Positions 26,370-35,864 are shown, counted from the stretch's first letter. The stretch is DNA of 64,000 nt from UBA7662 sp943369355 (GCA_943369355.1 CALRMX020000002.1:398154-462153); one strand, 5' to 3'. A program made the numbers and translations. The notes: generated from the letters alone by a model not told the origin.

Positions 26370-28982
26370 TTGAGCCCGACTAAACGAATTCTTGTCTGTA
26401 CCATACTGCTGTTGGCATATACCGCAGCCGTACAGCCATTTTTGGCTCTTTCGCAAGAAAAAGGCAGAAACATACAGCTACCGAAGCCCGATATTAAGGT
26501 AAATCAGCTCGTAGGCCCAGAATTCACCGTGAAGGGCATTGTGGTCGACGGCAGCAACGGTATGCCCATTCCCTTTGCTGGCGTTTATTTCAAGGGCACA
26601 ACCATCGGCACCACTACCGATGCAGATGGCCGTTATGCACTCAAAACTCGCCGTGTGGGCGACAGCCTAACCGTGAAGGTGGTTGGGTTTATGGAAAAGT
26701 CGGTTTATCTCAAAAAAAGCGAAAACCAAACGATCGACTTCCGTCTCGAAGCCAATGTGGCCCAGTTGGGAGAGGTGGTAATACGGGCGGGCGAGAACCC
26801 CGCTTTTCGGATTTTGCGGGGTGTATGGCGCAAGCGCAGTGAAAATGACCGACGGTCGCTCGAAGCCTTCCAATACGAAAGCTACACCAAGCTAGAAGTA
26901 GACATGGACAAGGTAAGCGAAAGGGTGCGCGACAAAAAGGTCTTGAAGCCGATTGTCACCCTCTTCGATAGCCTTAAAATGATGCATGAAGGCGAGAGCA
27001 GGTACCTATTACCCATCTTTTTCAGCGAAAGCATCAGCGACTTTTACTACAACGCTAATCCTTATCGACGCAAAGAAGTCATACGGGCTTCGCGCCTCGA
27101 TGGTGTTGGCCTTGAAGATGGGGAATTTGTGGCCCAGTTGATGGGGTCGAGTTTCCGTGATTTTAACTTTTACCAGGACTGGATACCCATATTCGACAAG
27201 CTGTTTGTTTCGCCCATTGCCGGCGAAGGACGGCTGTATTACGAATATTATTTGGTTGATAGCAACTACGACGCTGGAGGAAAAAAAATTTACAAAATCA
27301 AAGTAAAGCCTAAACGCACCAAAGATTTGGCTTTTGCAGGGCACGTTTTCATTGAAGACGAAAGTTTTGCTCTACGAAACATAGATATTGAAACCCCCGA
27401 TGAAGCCAACATCAATTTCATCGATAAGATGACCATCAAACAAGAGTTGGTTCAGTCGGCAGCTGGCCCTTGGTTACCAGCCAAGTTGAGCATGTTCATC
27501 GATTTTGGCGATATCACCGAGATTATTTTTGGAGCTGTGGCTTATGTAGAAGTCAGCAATACCGATTTCGTTGTAAACCAAGCCAAGAGCTCGTATTTTT
27601 TCGATAAGCCGGTGGATATGGCGGTGGATGCCTTCGACTACGACGAGCAATACTGGGAAAAGGAGCGCCACACCCCGCCTACAGAGCGGGAAAAGCGATT
27701 GAGTGCGGTGGTAGATTCTGTGAAGCGTTATGGACCCATCAAAGGCATGGCCGAGTTGGCAAAATTGGCTTTTTCGGGGTTCTATCGTGCCGGAAAAGTC
27801 GATTTTGGGCCGTATTTATTCCTGTATGGCTCTAATCCAGTAGAAGGAAATAGGTTTAGGATGGGGGTTAAAACCAATAGCTATTTTAGTAAACGATGGA
27901 TTTGGCAAGCCTATTTGGCCTATGGCACTCGCGATGAACGATTCAAGCAGTTTTTTCAAGTTGAGCATTTTTTGAATCGTAAAAAATGGGTGATTGCAGG
28001 TTACCAATACAAAAACGACTTGGAAGCGCTGGGCATTGATCAGGCATTTTTGGCCGATAACAAGGTGATGAGCGTATCTACTCAGGCGTTTGCAGCCACT
28101 GCGCAGCTCGGACTGCTCGATCGTTTTTTAAGCACCCGCATGCATGCCGGCTGGATAAGCGGCGATATTGTCAAGCACCTTACGGCTTCGGTCATGTATC
28201 AGCATAAGGTGAGCGAATCTATTGGAAATTTTGGGTTCAGTTACAAAGTCGACCCAAAAGAGCCGAATTCATCACTTGCCACGGGCTGGACTTTGTCGAG
28301 TTTAATGACCAGTTTACGCTGGGCGCCAGGCGAAGAATTACTCATCAGTGGGAACGACAGGGGAACGGTACGCCGGAACTATCGAGCGGTGTATCAACTG
28401 AATTATGAACGTGGTTTCCGCAATTTTTTGGGAGGTGATTTTAAGTACGAAAAGGTTGGCCTCAATATCTCCAAGAATGTAAAAGCCGGTTTTTTGGGCT
28501 GGGGAGAGTATACGCTTACCGGTAGTGTGGTTTTGGGAAGTTTGCCCTATCCCTTGCTGGAAGTGCAACCTGGCAACGAGACTTTCTTCAAATACAAGCA
28601 ATTATTCAACATGCTTAACTTCTTTGAAATTGTCACCGACCAGTCGGTTACTTTTCGGGGAGTACATCATTTCGAAGGGCTACTTTTGAATAGCATACCC
28701 GGCATTAAAAAACTGGATTTACGCCTTGTGGCGGGAGGTGGTGTGATTGTAGGAAAGATGTCGAACAAAAACAAAGTGTACCTGCCCGAAGGTGGCAATG
28801 CGCGTGTGCCTTCCGAAGCACCCTATGCCATGCGGCCGAACATTCCGTATGCTGAGGTGTCGTACGGCTTGGAGAATATCTTTAAGGTAGCACGTGTAGA
28901 GTTGTTCCATAGGCTTACTTACCGCAACGCTCCGAATGCACCCAAGACCATGGTGAAGGTTTCGGCTTATTTTGCCTTTTAA
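26370..28982 (+). CDS. DUF5686 family outer-membrane protein with carboxypeptidase-regulatory-like domain
   Basis: An 870-residue protein. A TTG start gives a signal peptide (RILVCTILLLAYTAAVQPFLALSQ); no ATG would keep it. Residues about 50-130 form a CarboxypepD_reg-like beta-sandwich (FTVKGIVVDGSNGMPIPFAGV, TTDADGRYALKTRRVGDSL), as in TonB-dependent SusC-like proteins. The remainder is the large DUF5686 region with many alternating amphipathic strands ending in a C-terminal aromatic residue (AYFAF), consistent with an outer-membrane barrel. Function is unknown. It ends exactly where the convergent decarboxylase gene ends. Confidence 0.82.
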   Translation: MSPTKRILVCTILLLAYTAAVQPFLALSQEKGRNIQLPKPDIKVNQLVGPEFTVKGIVVDGSNGMPIPFAGVYFKGTTIGTTTDADGRYALKTRRVGDSLTVKVVGFMEKSVYLKKSENQTIDFRLEANVAQLGEVVIRAGENPAFRILRGVWRKRSENDRRSLEAFQYESYTKLEVDMDKVSERVRDKKVLKPIVTLFDSLKMMHEGESRYLLPIFFSESISDFYYNANPYRRKEVIRASRLDGVGLEDGEFVAQLMGSSFRDFNFYQDWIPIFDKLFVSPIAGEGRLYYEYYLVDSNYDAGGKKIYKIKVKPKRTKDLAFAGHVFIEDESFALRNIDIETPDEANINFIDKMTIKQELVQSAAGPWLPAKLSMFIDFGDITEIIFGAVAYVEVSNTDFVVNQAKSSYFFDKPVDMAVDAFDYDEQYWEKERHTPPTEREKRLSAVVDSVKRYGPIKGMAELAKLAFSGFYRAGKVDFGPYLFLYGSNPVEGNRFRMGVKTNSYFSKRWIWQAYLAYGTRDERFKQFFQVEHFLNRKKWVIAGYQYKNDLEALGIDQAFLADNKVMSVSTQAFAATAQLGLLDRFLSTRMHAGWISGDIVKHLTASVMYQHKVSESIGNFGFSYKVDPKEPNSSLATGWTLSSLMTSLRWAPGEELLISGNDRGTVRRNYRAVYQLNYERGFRNFLGGDFKYEKVGLNISKNVKAGFLGWGEYTLTGSVVLGSLPYPLLEVQPGNETFFKYKQLFNMLNFFEIVTDQSVTFRGVHHFEGLLLNSIPGIKKLDLRLVAGGGVIVGKMSNKNKVYLPEGGNARVPSEAPYAMRPNIPYAEVSYGLENIFKVARVELFHRLTYRNAPNAPKTMVKVSAYFAF

Positions 28983-30224
28983 CTATACACCAGCAGCCAG
29001 CAACTCCGCTTCGAAGGCTTTGATGAACGCATCAGTTTTGGCGTCGGTCACGTGATCCATGACCACAATTTTGTACCAGTTCGCTTGGTCGTGGGTATCG
29101 GGCACCAGTAAAAACGCGTCTGCCAGTTGTTTCGGAATGCCTTCGGCCCGTATGGTTACCATATTCATGGCAGGATTCCTAAAGTAGGGCACTTGAAAAC
29201 GATCGAGTAAAGCACATATCCGGTCGGTTCGTTTTACCAGGGTTTCAATTTTCTGCTCCCAACCGCTTCTGCCATGATGTTGCAAGATCATCCAAGCAGC
29301 AACTAAATTGGCACCCGATCGGCTTCCGCACAAGGTGCTGTCGCCGCCTTGAACGTAGCTCGCATGATTGGTATGTGCGTAATTCATGAGCCCTTTGCGT
29401 GCTAAGAAAATGCCTGTCCCATAAGGAGCTTGAAGCATTTTGTGCGCGTCGATGGTGATGGAGCCTACCTCAGGATTTACGAAGGTGAGCGGGTTATTTT
29501 TGACGGTAAATGGGTATACAAAACCGCCGAAAGCCCCGTCAACATGCACTCGATACGGCATACCCGATGCTTTTAAGATGGGCAATAGGGCTTCAATATC
29601 GTCGACTGAGCCGAACATAGTAGTACCCATATTAAACACGGCTACCAGCTGCCGCACTCCTGCTGCTTGCGCACGGCTTATGGCTCTGGCAAAGTTCTCA
29701 GGGGTCATTTGTCGGGTACTGTCGTCCACTTCCACCTCAATGGGCGTTACCTGAAGCACATTTGCTGCTTTGTAGAAGCTGTAATGGCTGTCGTGACTAT
29801 ACAGCACCCCTACCTGTTGCGCACTGCTGTGGTAGTTTTCCATGAAAAGGTTGCGGTATATCCATACGGCTTGTAGGTTGGCTTCGGTACCTCCCGATGC
29901 CACGTAGCCGTCGTAACCCGCTTCGGGAGCGCCCATTATTTCTTCGGCACACAAGCGGATGAGGTCGCGCTCGAGCGCATGGGTTCCAGCAAAGGCCGAT
30001 TCGCTGGCCACGAGGGTATGACAGCCGATATGATTGGGATTTTCCATAAACACACGAGCAAAGGGTGCATCGTCGAGGAAGGCTGCATCGGGAGGGAATA
30101 CTTCAGGGTCGAGGTAAGAGGCCGGCAAACCTAGCACATCGTGGATACGGTAATTGCGGTTATGCTCGAGTGCTGCAAGTACTTCTGCTTTGTACTTTTC
30201 GTAGGGTTTGCGATCCCAGGCCAT
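28983..30224 (-). CDS. Group II PLP-dependent amino acid decarboxylase
   Basis: A 413-residue PLP enzyme of the aromatic/glutamate/diaminobutyrate decarboxylase superfamily. Landmarks are GYVASGGTEANLQAVW (phosphate binding), histidine in YSHDSHYSF (H147, stacking on PLP), HVDGAFGGF (D229) and the Schiff-base lysine K262 in SITIDAHKMLQAPYGTG. It removes the carboxyl group from an amino acid; the substrate is not evident from sequence, and aspartate, glutamate or tyrosine-type activities are possible. It abuts the DUF5686 stop with no gap, so the two transcripts converge. It has its own -7 box 13 bases upstream. Confidence 0.86.
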   Translation of the reverse strand: MAWDRKPYEKYKAEVLAALEHNRNYRIHDVLGLPASYLDPEVFPPDAAFLDDAPFARVFMENPNHIGCHTLVASESAFAGTHALERDLIRLCAEEIMGAPEAGYDGYVASGGTEANLQAVWIYRNLFMENYHSSAQQVGVLYSHDSHYSFYKAANVLQVTPIEVEVDDSTRQMTPENFARAISRAQAAGVRQLVAVFNMGTTMFGSVDDIEALLPILKASGMPYRVHVDGAFGGFVYPFTVKNNPLTFVNPEVGSITIDAHKMLQAPYGTGIFLARKGLMNYAHTNHASYVQGGDSTLCGSRSGANLVAAWMILQHHGRSGWEQKIETLVKRTDRICALLDRFQVPYFRNPAMNMVTIRAEGIPKQLADAFLLVPDTHDQANWYKIVVMDHVTDAKTDAFIKAFEAELLAAGV

Positions 30225-30237
30225 ATTTTTTTTTGCG

Positions 30238-30245
30238 CAAAGCTA
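30238..30245 (-). promoter_or_regulatory. -7 promoter element TAGCTTTG for the PLP decarboxylase gene
   Basis: An exact TAnnTTTG match on the minus strand, 13 bases before the ATG at 30224. Confidence 0.6.
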
Positions 30246-30297
30246 CGAAATTTTTAATTACGGATGAAATTGTCCGAAATAGTGTTCGTCCTAAACA

Positions 30298-30323
30298 ATA
30301 AAAAACCCCGCTTTCGCAGGGTT
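30298..30323 (-). terminator. Rho-independent terminator of the acyl-CoA dehydrogenase gene
   Basis: On the minus strand, AACCCTGC and GCGGGGTT form an 8-bp stem around a GAAA tetraloop, with one T:G pair, followed by TTTT. It lies 14 bases after the acyl-CoA dehydrogenase stop and upstream of the decarboxylase promoter, separating the two units. Confidence 0.85.
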
Positions 30324-30336
30324 CTGTATGTTTCAC

Positions 30337-31476
30337 TTATTTCAGGACTTCTCGCGAGATGACTATTTTTTGCACCTCACTGGTACCCTCGTAAATCTGG
30401 GTGATTTTGGCGTCGCGCATCAAGCGTTCAACGTGGAATTCTTTCACATAGCCGTATCCACCATGTATCTGTACCGCTTCGGTAGTGATGCGCATGGCTG
30501 CACTGGATGCAAACAACTTCGCTTGAGCACTAGCCAAGGCATAATCGTCGTGTTTGTCCTTCAGCCAAGCCGCTTTGAGGCACATCAACCGAGCTGCGTC
30601 GATTTCGGTAGCCATATCGGCCAGCTTGAATTGAATGGCTTGGTGGTGCATGATTTCTTTGCCAAAAGCCTTACGTTCTTTCGAATATTTGAGCGATAGC
30701 TCGTACGCACCGCTCGCGATGCCTAAAGCTTGTGCAGCAATTCCGATACGTCCGCCGCTAAGTACTTTCATGGCAAACTTAAAACCAAAGCCATCTTCGC
30801 CTATACGGTTGGCTTTAGGCACTTTTACGTCGGTAAACATGAGTGAATGGGTGTCGCTACCGCGAATGCCCATTTTGTCTTCTTTTTTACCCACTTCAAA
30901 GCCAGGCATGTCGCGTTCAACGATGAGTGCATTGATACCTTTATGGCCTTTTTCTACGTGTGTTTGTGCGATGACGATGTAAATCGACGCGCTATTGCCG
31001 TTGGTGATCCAGTTTTTAGTGCCGTTCAACAAGTAATGATCACCCATGTCGATGGCCGTGGTTTTTTGCGAGGTGGCATCGCTGCCAGCTTCTGGTTCGC
31101 TCAAACAAAATGCACCAATCTTGCGGCCACTGGCAAGCTCGGGTAGGTATTTCCGCTTCTGTTCTTCTGTGCCGTAGGTTTCTATACCCCAGCATACCAA
31201 AGAATTATTTACGCTCATGCATACCGACGCAGAGGCATCCACTTTTGAAATTTCTTCCATAGCCAGCACGTATGAAATCGTATCCATGCCACCACCGCCA
31301 TATTCCGGACTCACCATCATGCCCATGAAGCCGAGTTCTCCCATCTTACGAATTTGTTCGGCAGGAAACTTTTGCTCGTTATCGCGCTCGATGACGCCGG
31401 GTAATAGTTCCGTCTGTGCAAAATCGCGCGCGGCCTGGCGGATCATGAGGTGCTCTTCGGTCAGGTTAAATTCCAT
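30337..31476 (-). CDS. Acyl-CoA dehydrogenase
   Basis: A 379-residue FAD enzyme introducing the 2,3 double bond into acyl-CoA. Family segments are FCLSEPEAGSDATSQKT, KNWITNGNSASIYIV, RIGIAAQALGIASGAYELSLKYSKERKAFGK, VQIHGGYGYVKEFHVERLMRDAKI and YEGTSEVQKIVISREVL, with the catalytic glutamate in YEGTSE. It resembles the short-chain (butyryl-CoA) group by length and these motifs, but chain length is not provable here. It is monocistronic, with a promoter 50 bases upstream and a strong terminator downstream. Confidence 0.93.
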   Translation of the reverse strand: MEFNLTEEHLMIRQAARDFAQTELLPGVIERDNEQKFPAEQIRKMGELGFMGMMVSPEYGGGGMDTISYVLAMEEISKVDASASVCMSVNNSLVCWGIETYGTEEQKRKYLPELASGRKIGAFCLSEPEAGSDATSQKTTAIDMGDHYLLNGTKNWITNGNSASIYIVIAQTHVEKGHKGINALIVERDMPGFEVGKKEDKMGIRGSDTHSLMFTDVKVPKANRIGEDGFGFKFAMKVLSGGRIGIAAQALGIASGAYELSLKYSKERKAFGKEIMHHQAIQFKLADMATEIDAARLMCLKAAWLKDKHDDYALASAQAKLFASSAAMRITTEAVQIHGGYGYVKEFHVERLMRDAKITQIYEGTSEVQKIVISREVLK

Positions 31477-31526
31477 AAATCAGCTTTTGAAGAATAACAT
31501 ACAGAACAGCTGCATGTTTGGCTGCG

Positions 31527-31534
31527 CAAAGATA
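31527..31534 (-). promoter_or_regulatory. -7 promoter element TATCTTTG for acyl-CoA dehydrogenase
   Basis: An exact TAnnTTTG match on the minus strand, 50 bases before the ATG at 31476, giving the longest leader among the minus-strand promoters found here. Confidence 0.55.
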
Positions 31535-31601
31535 AAAAAAGAGGGGTAAAAGGCGAATGTAAAAGCTTGTCAACTACAAATTGACATGTACCTAGCCGGA
31601 C

Positions 31602-32732
31602 TTAATTGAACCAGGACATGACCGCTGCCCAAAGTTCTTGTTGGATGGTTCGGTTAACGGAAACGGCTAGTATGATGCTTACTGCCAAGCCAATGGAGAC
31701 ATAAATGATGTCTTTGCCTATTAGCTTGAAAGTTTTCTTCAATTTGACAGGGCCTTTGCGGAAACCAGCGGTTTTCATGCCTATTTCACGACCTGCAAGT
31801 AAGCCTATGAATACCCAGGTGGTGCTCATGGGTATGGTATTCACTTGGGTAAACCAAAATAAGATAAGTGCATATGCCAAGTCGATCAGGGTTGCTGCCC
31901 TCACATCCTGCACATTCGATTTTTCGTTCACGATACTCTGAATCTTATCTCCCTTGAGCTTGAAAAGAATGCCCAAACCAAGGAAAATGAATAAAATAAA
32001 TGCGCTTACTTCCCAAACATTTAGCTGACGAGGCAGGTATACGGCTATGTTGGCAGCATCTTGCGCAATCCACAAATACCACAAAAAGCCAGAAGTGAGC
32101 CACTGGCCAATTAACCAGGCCTGGTGTGCTTTACCGCGTTGCAAACGTTCGATAGGCCGAGCCAACAAAAACCAAATGGCCAATGAGCTAAAAAATGCGA
32201 TGAAATAACCACTCATGCTTTTGGAAAGCATCCCTTCTACCGTGGCCAATGAGCCGCTGAAGGAGGTTAACAACATGAAGGTGGTAGATACCGGTATTTT
32301 TAGTCGTGTAAGGACCAATAAAACCACCGGTGCGGCCAGTTGCAAATAGGCAAAGCTTGTAGGTGTTTGTTCTAAACCCTTACTGGCCAAACGTTGAAAA
32401 GAAACATCACCGTTGTATAAAAACCAAGAAGTGAGTATGGCTGCTACGAAAATTAAGCCGATGTATAACCATAACCAATACCACTTCCGCTCGCTATTGG
32501 AGGCTATGAAGGTACCGATGGTTTGTATGCTGTCGTTGGCCACGGCCGAATAGCCGGCAAACATGAACCCCAGCCACATAGCCACTTGAGGATACGGATA
32601 AGCAAAGCCAGAAAGCAAAAGTGCAGCGCTTACCAGTATGTAAAACTTCCGCTCTTTACGGGCGTACACAACAAACTGCCTGACGCGTGAAGATGACATA
32701 AGACCGGGTGACGGGGTTCGGGAGGGACTCAT
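31602..32732 (-). CDS. PiT-like inorganic phosphate transporter family membrane protein
   Basis: A 376-residue protein with about ten hydrophobic segments. The first conserved segment, FMFAGYSAVANDSIQTIGTFIAS (about 57-79), is the PiT ANDxxQ-type signature, and IPVSTTFMLLTSFSG and TIPMSTTWVFIGLLAGREIG repeat the inverted PiT motif (xxxSTTxxxxG). PiT proteins move phosphate with H+ or Na+. The divergence from canonical PhoT/PitA (GANDVANA) leaves the substrate uncertain. It stands between acyl-CoA dehydrogenase and apaG; 89 bases separate it from apaG. Confidence 0.75.
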   Translation of the reverse strand: MSPSRTPSPGLMSSSRVRQFVVYARKERKFYILVSAALLLSGFAYPYPQVAMWLGFMFAGYSAVANDSIQTIGTFIASNSERKWYWLWLYIGLIFVAAILTSWFLYNGDVSFQRLASKGLEQTPTSFAYLQLAAPVVLLVLTRLKIPVSTTFMLLTSFSGSLATVEGMLSKSMSGYFIAFFSSLAIWFLLARPIERLQRGKAHQAWLIGQWLTSGFLWYLWIAQDAANIAVYLPRQLNVWEVSAFILFIFLGLGILFKLKGDKIQSIVNEKSNVQDVRAATLIDLAYALILFWFTQVNTIPMSTTWVFIGLLAGREIGMKTAGFRKGPVKLKKTFKLIGKDIIYVSIGLAVSIILAVSVNRTIQQELWAAVMSWFN

Positions 32733-32821
32733 CGAGGCAGTTGTGCGACAAAAATGAAAGTTTTCAAGATTTACCGCTGCTTTTTTGAGGTTATGTTTAT
32801 GTTAACAATTTCGTAATATAA

Positions 32822-33208
32822 TCAATTCGCCAGAGCTGGTGTAGCCATGGTGAAACTGGGAATAGCCACTTGAAACAACTCGTCGTCGAGCTCTCGAACG
32901 AAGGTATAACTCCCTTCCATTCGTCCTATGACTGATTTGAGGTTGCAAAATGAAACATAAACGTGCTGCTCACCTGGAGCTAAAGTAGGTGTTTCGCCTA
33001 CCACACCCTCACCTTCCACCTCGCGTACTACCCTAGGTCCGTCGTAAATGAACCAATGTCTTCGCAAGAGCTGAACGGTAAAATGACTCTTATTGAGTAT
33101 GGTAATGCGATAAGCAAAGATGTTTTCGGCACTGTTGGGCACCGAATAATCGGGCTGAAAAGAAGTTTCAACCCGAATCTCAATATCGTGCGTAGTAGCA
33201 GTAACCAT
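32822..33208 (-). CDS. apaG: ApaG family protein
   Basis: A 128-residue single-domain protein with the ApaG fold signature: VETSFQPDYS, NIFAYRITILNKSHFTVQLLRRHWFIYD, VREVEGEGVVGETPTLAPGEQHVYVSFCNLKSVIGRMEGSYTF. ApaG relates to divalent-cation resistance and Ap4A phenotypes in enterobacteria, but its biochemical role is unsettled. It lies 14 bases after paaD and is the last gene of the paa operon here, an association worth noting because no link to phenylacetate is known. Confidence 0.93.
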   Translation of the reverse strand: MVTATTHDIEIRVETSFQPDYSVPNSAENIFAYRITILNKSHFTVQLLRRHWFIYDGPRVVREVEGEGVVGETPTLAPGEQHVYVSFCNLKSVIGRMEGSYTFVRELDDELFQVAIPSFTMATPALAN

Positions 33209-33222
33209 CTACTGCAAAAATG

Positions 33223-33723
33223 CTAAACAGGTTTGAATTGCTCAAATGCTTGAAGACAATCGTAGCAATAATGCATACTTCTGCACAAAGTTGGCCCAAA
33301 AGGAGTCTTTAATGTGGTGTTTTCGCTGTTACAATACGGACAAGCGGTATGGCACAGCGCTTCTAGGTCGGGGCTATCGGTATATTTGGGTGGCGGAGCC
33401 AGGCCAAAATTTTTGATAATTTCCCTGCCTTTATCACTTATTCGATTGCTGCTCCAGGCTACATCGAAGTTGGTCTCTACTTCTACTTCCACGTAACCCA
33501 AAGCCAATACTGAATCCCGAACTTGTTTTTCCATCAACTTGATGGCTGGACAACCCGAAAAAGTGGGCGTCATCAGCACGCGCACTTTACGGTTTTCGCT
33601 TAAAATCACGTCGGTAATGATGCCGAGATCTATCACCGACAACACGGGGATCTCTGGGTCCATAACCGTGGCTATGGCTTCTTTGATTTCTGCAAGGGCG
33701 GTATGAAATTGTTCTTCTACCAT
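33223..33723 (-). CDS. paaD: Phenylacetyl-CoA epoxidase subunit PaaD
   Basis: A 166-residue protein. The N-terminal MIP18/DUF59-like domain (about 8-105: IATVMDPEIPVLSVIDLGII, TPTFSGCPAI) belongs to iron-sulfur assembly factors. A C-terminal zinc-ribbon-like segment has paired cysteines (CHTACPYCNSENT, CRSMHYCYDC). PaaD is needed for the ring epoxidase PaaABCE and is thought to help cluster maturation. Its start overlaps the paaC stop by seven bases. Confidence 0.92.
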   Translation of the reverse strand: MVEEQFHTALAEIKEAIATVMDPEIPVLSVIDLGIITDVILSENRKVRVLMTPTFSGCPAIKLMEKQVRDSVLALGYVEVEVETNFDVAWSSNRISDKGREIIKNFGLAPPPKYTDSPDLEALCHTACPYCNSENTTLKTPFGPTLCRSMHYCYDCLQAFEQFKPV

Positions 33724-34481
33724 TCTGCTGATGGATCAACACGGAAAACTTCGGTCATTTCGTTGAGCAAGGGCTGCAAATGTTCGGTGTGGTATCCTTT
33801 GCGACCACCTAATATGGCTTCGGCTTGCGTAGGTACTTTTAATCCAAAATTGCCCAAAAGCTGTTCAATTTCGTTGGTCCAAAGTTGTTGAAGGGCCAAT
33901 TCTCCTTTGTGAATGCCGTTTTCGATAAGTAGTTGTTCGTCTTCAAGGGTCTCGAACAACCCCAGTGCCAACGGATAAACTTCATTTAATGCGCTTTGCA
34001 TCCTCGCTTTACTTTCTTCGTTACCCTCGGCCAATTGTTTCACCCAAGTATTGGCATGAAATACATGGTATTTGATTTCTCCTTTCACCTTGCGTGCTAA
34101 TCGGGCCAAAGGTTCGTAAGCAGATAGTGCCCAATGTTCGAAACGGATTTGTGCAGCATGATCGAATAAAAGGTGACGCATCAAACTAAAATCGTATTCA
34201 CCGATGGGGAACTCTACCAATTGCGCGCTGTAAAATTCCTTCTCATTGCGCATGAAGGCCAAGGTGTCGGGGTCGGCTTCACCCAAGTGTTCATGCAAGA
34301 TGCTGTATAAGCCTAGGGCATGACCAATTTTATCTTGCGCTATCGATGAAAAGGCGATGTCTTCTTCGAGTATAGGGCCCAAGCCGGTCCATTCCGAGTT
34401 GCGATGGCCAAGGATAAGATGGTCGTCGGCTGTGACCAAGAGCATCTTTTTTAGGGCTGCAGTAGTTTTTGGATCAAACAT
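33717..34481 (-). CDS. paaC: Phenylacetyl-CoA epoxidase subunit PaaC
   Basis: A ferritin-like structural subunit that pairs with PaaA in the ring-1,2-epoxidase. Visible segments are DDHLILGHRNSEWTGLGPILEEDIAFSSIAQDKIGHALGLY and a DHAAQIRFEHWAL helix. The frame extends to 34508, but the ATG at 34481 fits PaaC length (254 residues) and overlaps the paaB stop by eight bases, so it is the preferred start. It lacks the complete diiron ligand set of PaaA, as expected for this subunit family. Confidence 0.9.
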   Translation of the reverse strand: MFDPKTTAALKKMLLVTADDHLILGHRNSEWTGLGPILEEDIAFSSIAQDKIGHALGLYSILHEHLGEADPDTLAFMRNEKEFYSAQLVEFPIGEYDFSLMRHLLFDHAAQIRFEHWALSAYEPLARLARKVKGEIKYHVFHANTWVKQLAEGNEESKARMQSALNEVYPLALGLFETLEDEQLLIENGIHKGELALQQLWTNEIEQLLGNFGLKVPTQAEAILGGRKGYHTEHLQPLLNEMTEVFRVDPSAEW

Positions 34482-34857
34482 CGATGCGTGATTTTTTGTA
34501 GGCTTCAATTTTATCGTTCACCTTAAAGCCTGCCGGGTCGCGGTAGAGTTTTTCGGTAGTTGTATTGAAAATGTCGGCATCGTCGTAATCCATCGCCAAC
34601 ACATTTTTGGTGTTAACTACCCACAAATTGGTGGTCTCACCGCGACGAGCATACTGTTCTTTGGCGAAAACCAAGGCCATTTCATCGCTGGGTGCATGTA
34701 CTATGCCTACGCACACGTGCTTATCGCCACGCTTCTTTTGATGAAAAACTTGATACGTTTGAAAATGCTCTTCCTTTTGAAGCACCTCATTTTCATATGG
34801 ATTGGCCGCATCAAGTGCGAGACGGTTTACGCGCGGGTCGAGAGATTGAATTTTCAT
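34474..34857 (-). CDS. paaB: Phenylacetyl-CoA epoxidase subunit PaaB
   Basis: A small bridging subunit of the PaaABCE epoxidase. The pattern YQVFHQKKRGDKHVCVGIVHAPSDEMALVFAKEQYARRGETTNLWVVNT is characteristic, though only the first part needs citing: YQVFHQKKRG, HAPSDEMAL and RRGETTNLWVV. A TTG two codons upstream also opens the frame; the ATG at 34857 is preferred and gives 127 residues. It lies six bases after paaA and overlaps paaC by eight bases. Confidence 0.9.
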   Translation of the reverse strand: MKIQSLDPRVNRLALDAANPYENEVLQKEEHFQTYQVFHQKKRGDKHVCVGIVHAPSDEMALVFAKEQYARRGETTNLWVVNTKNVLAMDYDDADIFNTTTEKLYRDPAGFKVNDKIEAYKKSRIDV

Positions 34858-34863
34858 GGCCAA

Positions 34864-35853
34864 TTATGCGAGGGGTATGGTATAATGTTCGTCGGCTTTA
34901 CGCAGGGCAGCACGTACCCAAGCACCATTACGTTCGGCGGCTTTGCGTACAGCTATACGCTCACTGTTGCAAGGACCGTTGCCTTTGATTACCTCAAAGA
35001 ACTCGTTCCAGTCGGGGTCGCCGAATTGCCATTTGCCCGTTTCAGGATCTTTTTTCAGTTCTGGGTCGGGTATGGTTAAACCGAGTTCCAGGATTTTAGG
35101 CACATACATGGTCAGAAACTGCTGTCGCATATCGTCGTTGGTTGCCATTTTCACCTTCCAGCGCATCAGTTGCTCAGTATGTTGGCTCATGGTGTCGCTA
35201 GGCCCGAAAAAGTGCATGATGGGCTTCCACCAGCGGTTGAGTGCTTCTTGTACCATCTGACGTTGTACCGGAGTTCCAGTAGCGAGGTACACAAATACAC
35301 TGTGGCCTTGTTTGAGGTGGAAACTCTCTTCGTAACAAATCCGCTCCAAGGCACGGCAATACGGACCATAACTGCCCTTGCTGTTGGCTACCTGGTTTAC
35401 AATGGCTGCTGCGTCGATGAGGAAGCCGATAACCGCCACGTCTGCCCAAGTTTTTGCCGGGTAGTTGAATACATTCGAATATTTCGATTTGCCGTTGATG
35501 AGGTCGTTGATCATGTCCTCACGGCTTTTGCCTAAGGTTTCGGCAGCACTATACAGCAGTTGCGCATGCCCCACTTCGTCCTGCACTTTGGCCATAAGCG
35601 CTAGCTTGCGTCTGAATCCAGGTGCCCGAGTAATCCAAGTGCCCTCGGGGAGAGCGCCAATAATTTCACTGTGCGCATGTTGTTCGATCATCCGAACAAG
35701 CTGTTTGCGATAGGCTTGGGGCATCCAGTCGCGCGGTTCGATTTTTTCGCCGCGGGCAATACGTGCTTCAAACTCTGCAAGCATTACCGGATCGTCTTGT
35801 TGCATGGGCTCCTTGCGGGCGTCGTCGTTGTGGATATATCCTCCTCCGTACAT
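34864..35853 (-). CDS. paaA: Phenylacetyl-CoA epoxidase catalytic subunit PaaA
   Basis: The diiron subunit that epoxidises the phenylacetyl-CoA ring with O2 before hydrolytic ring opening. Carboxylate/histidine helices are seen as QHAHSEIIGALPEG, KVQDEVGHAQLLYSAAE (ExxH) and ICYEESFHLKQGH (ExxxH), with the C-terminus GNGPCNSERIAVRKAA. An in-frame extension runs to 36120 across the TetR gene and is not real; the ATG at 35853 (MYGGGYIHND) gives 329 residues, the family length. It begins 11 bases after the TetR stop. Confidence 0.94.
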   Translation of the reverse strand: MYGGGYIHNDDARKEPMQQDDPVMLAEFEARIARGEKIEPRDWMPQAYRKQLVRMIEQHAHSEIIGALPEGTWITRAPGFRRKLALMAKVQDEVGHAQLLYSAAETLGKSREDMINDLINGKSKYSNVFNYPAKTWADVAVIGFLIDAAAIVNQVANSKGSYGPYCRALERICYEESFHLKQGHSVFVYLATGTPVQRQMVQEALNRWWKPIMHFFGPSDTMSQHTEQLMRWKVKMATNDDMRQQFLTMYVPKILELGLTIPDPELKKDPETGKWQFGDPDWNEFFEVIKGNGPCNSERIAVRKAAERNGAWVRAALRKADEHYTIPLA

Positions 35854-35864
35854 AATCGGGTGGT

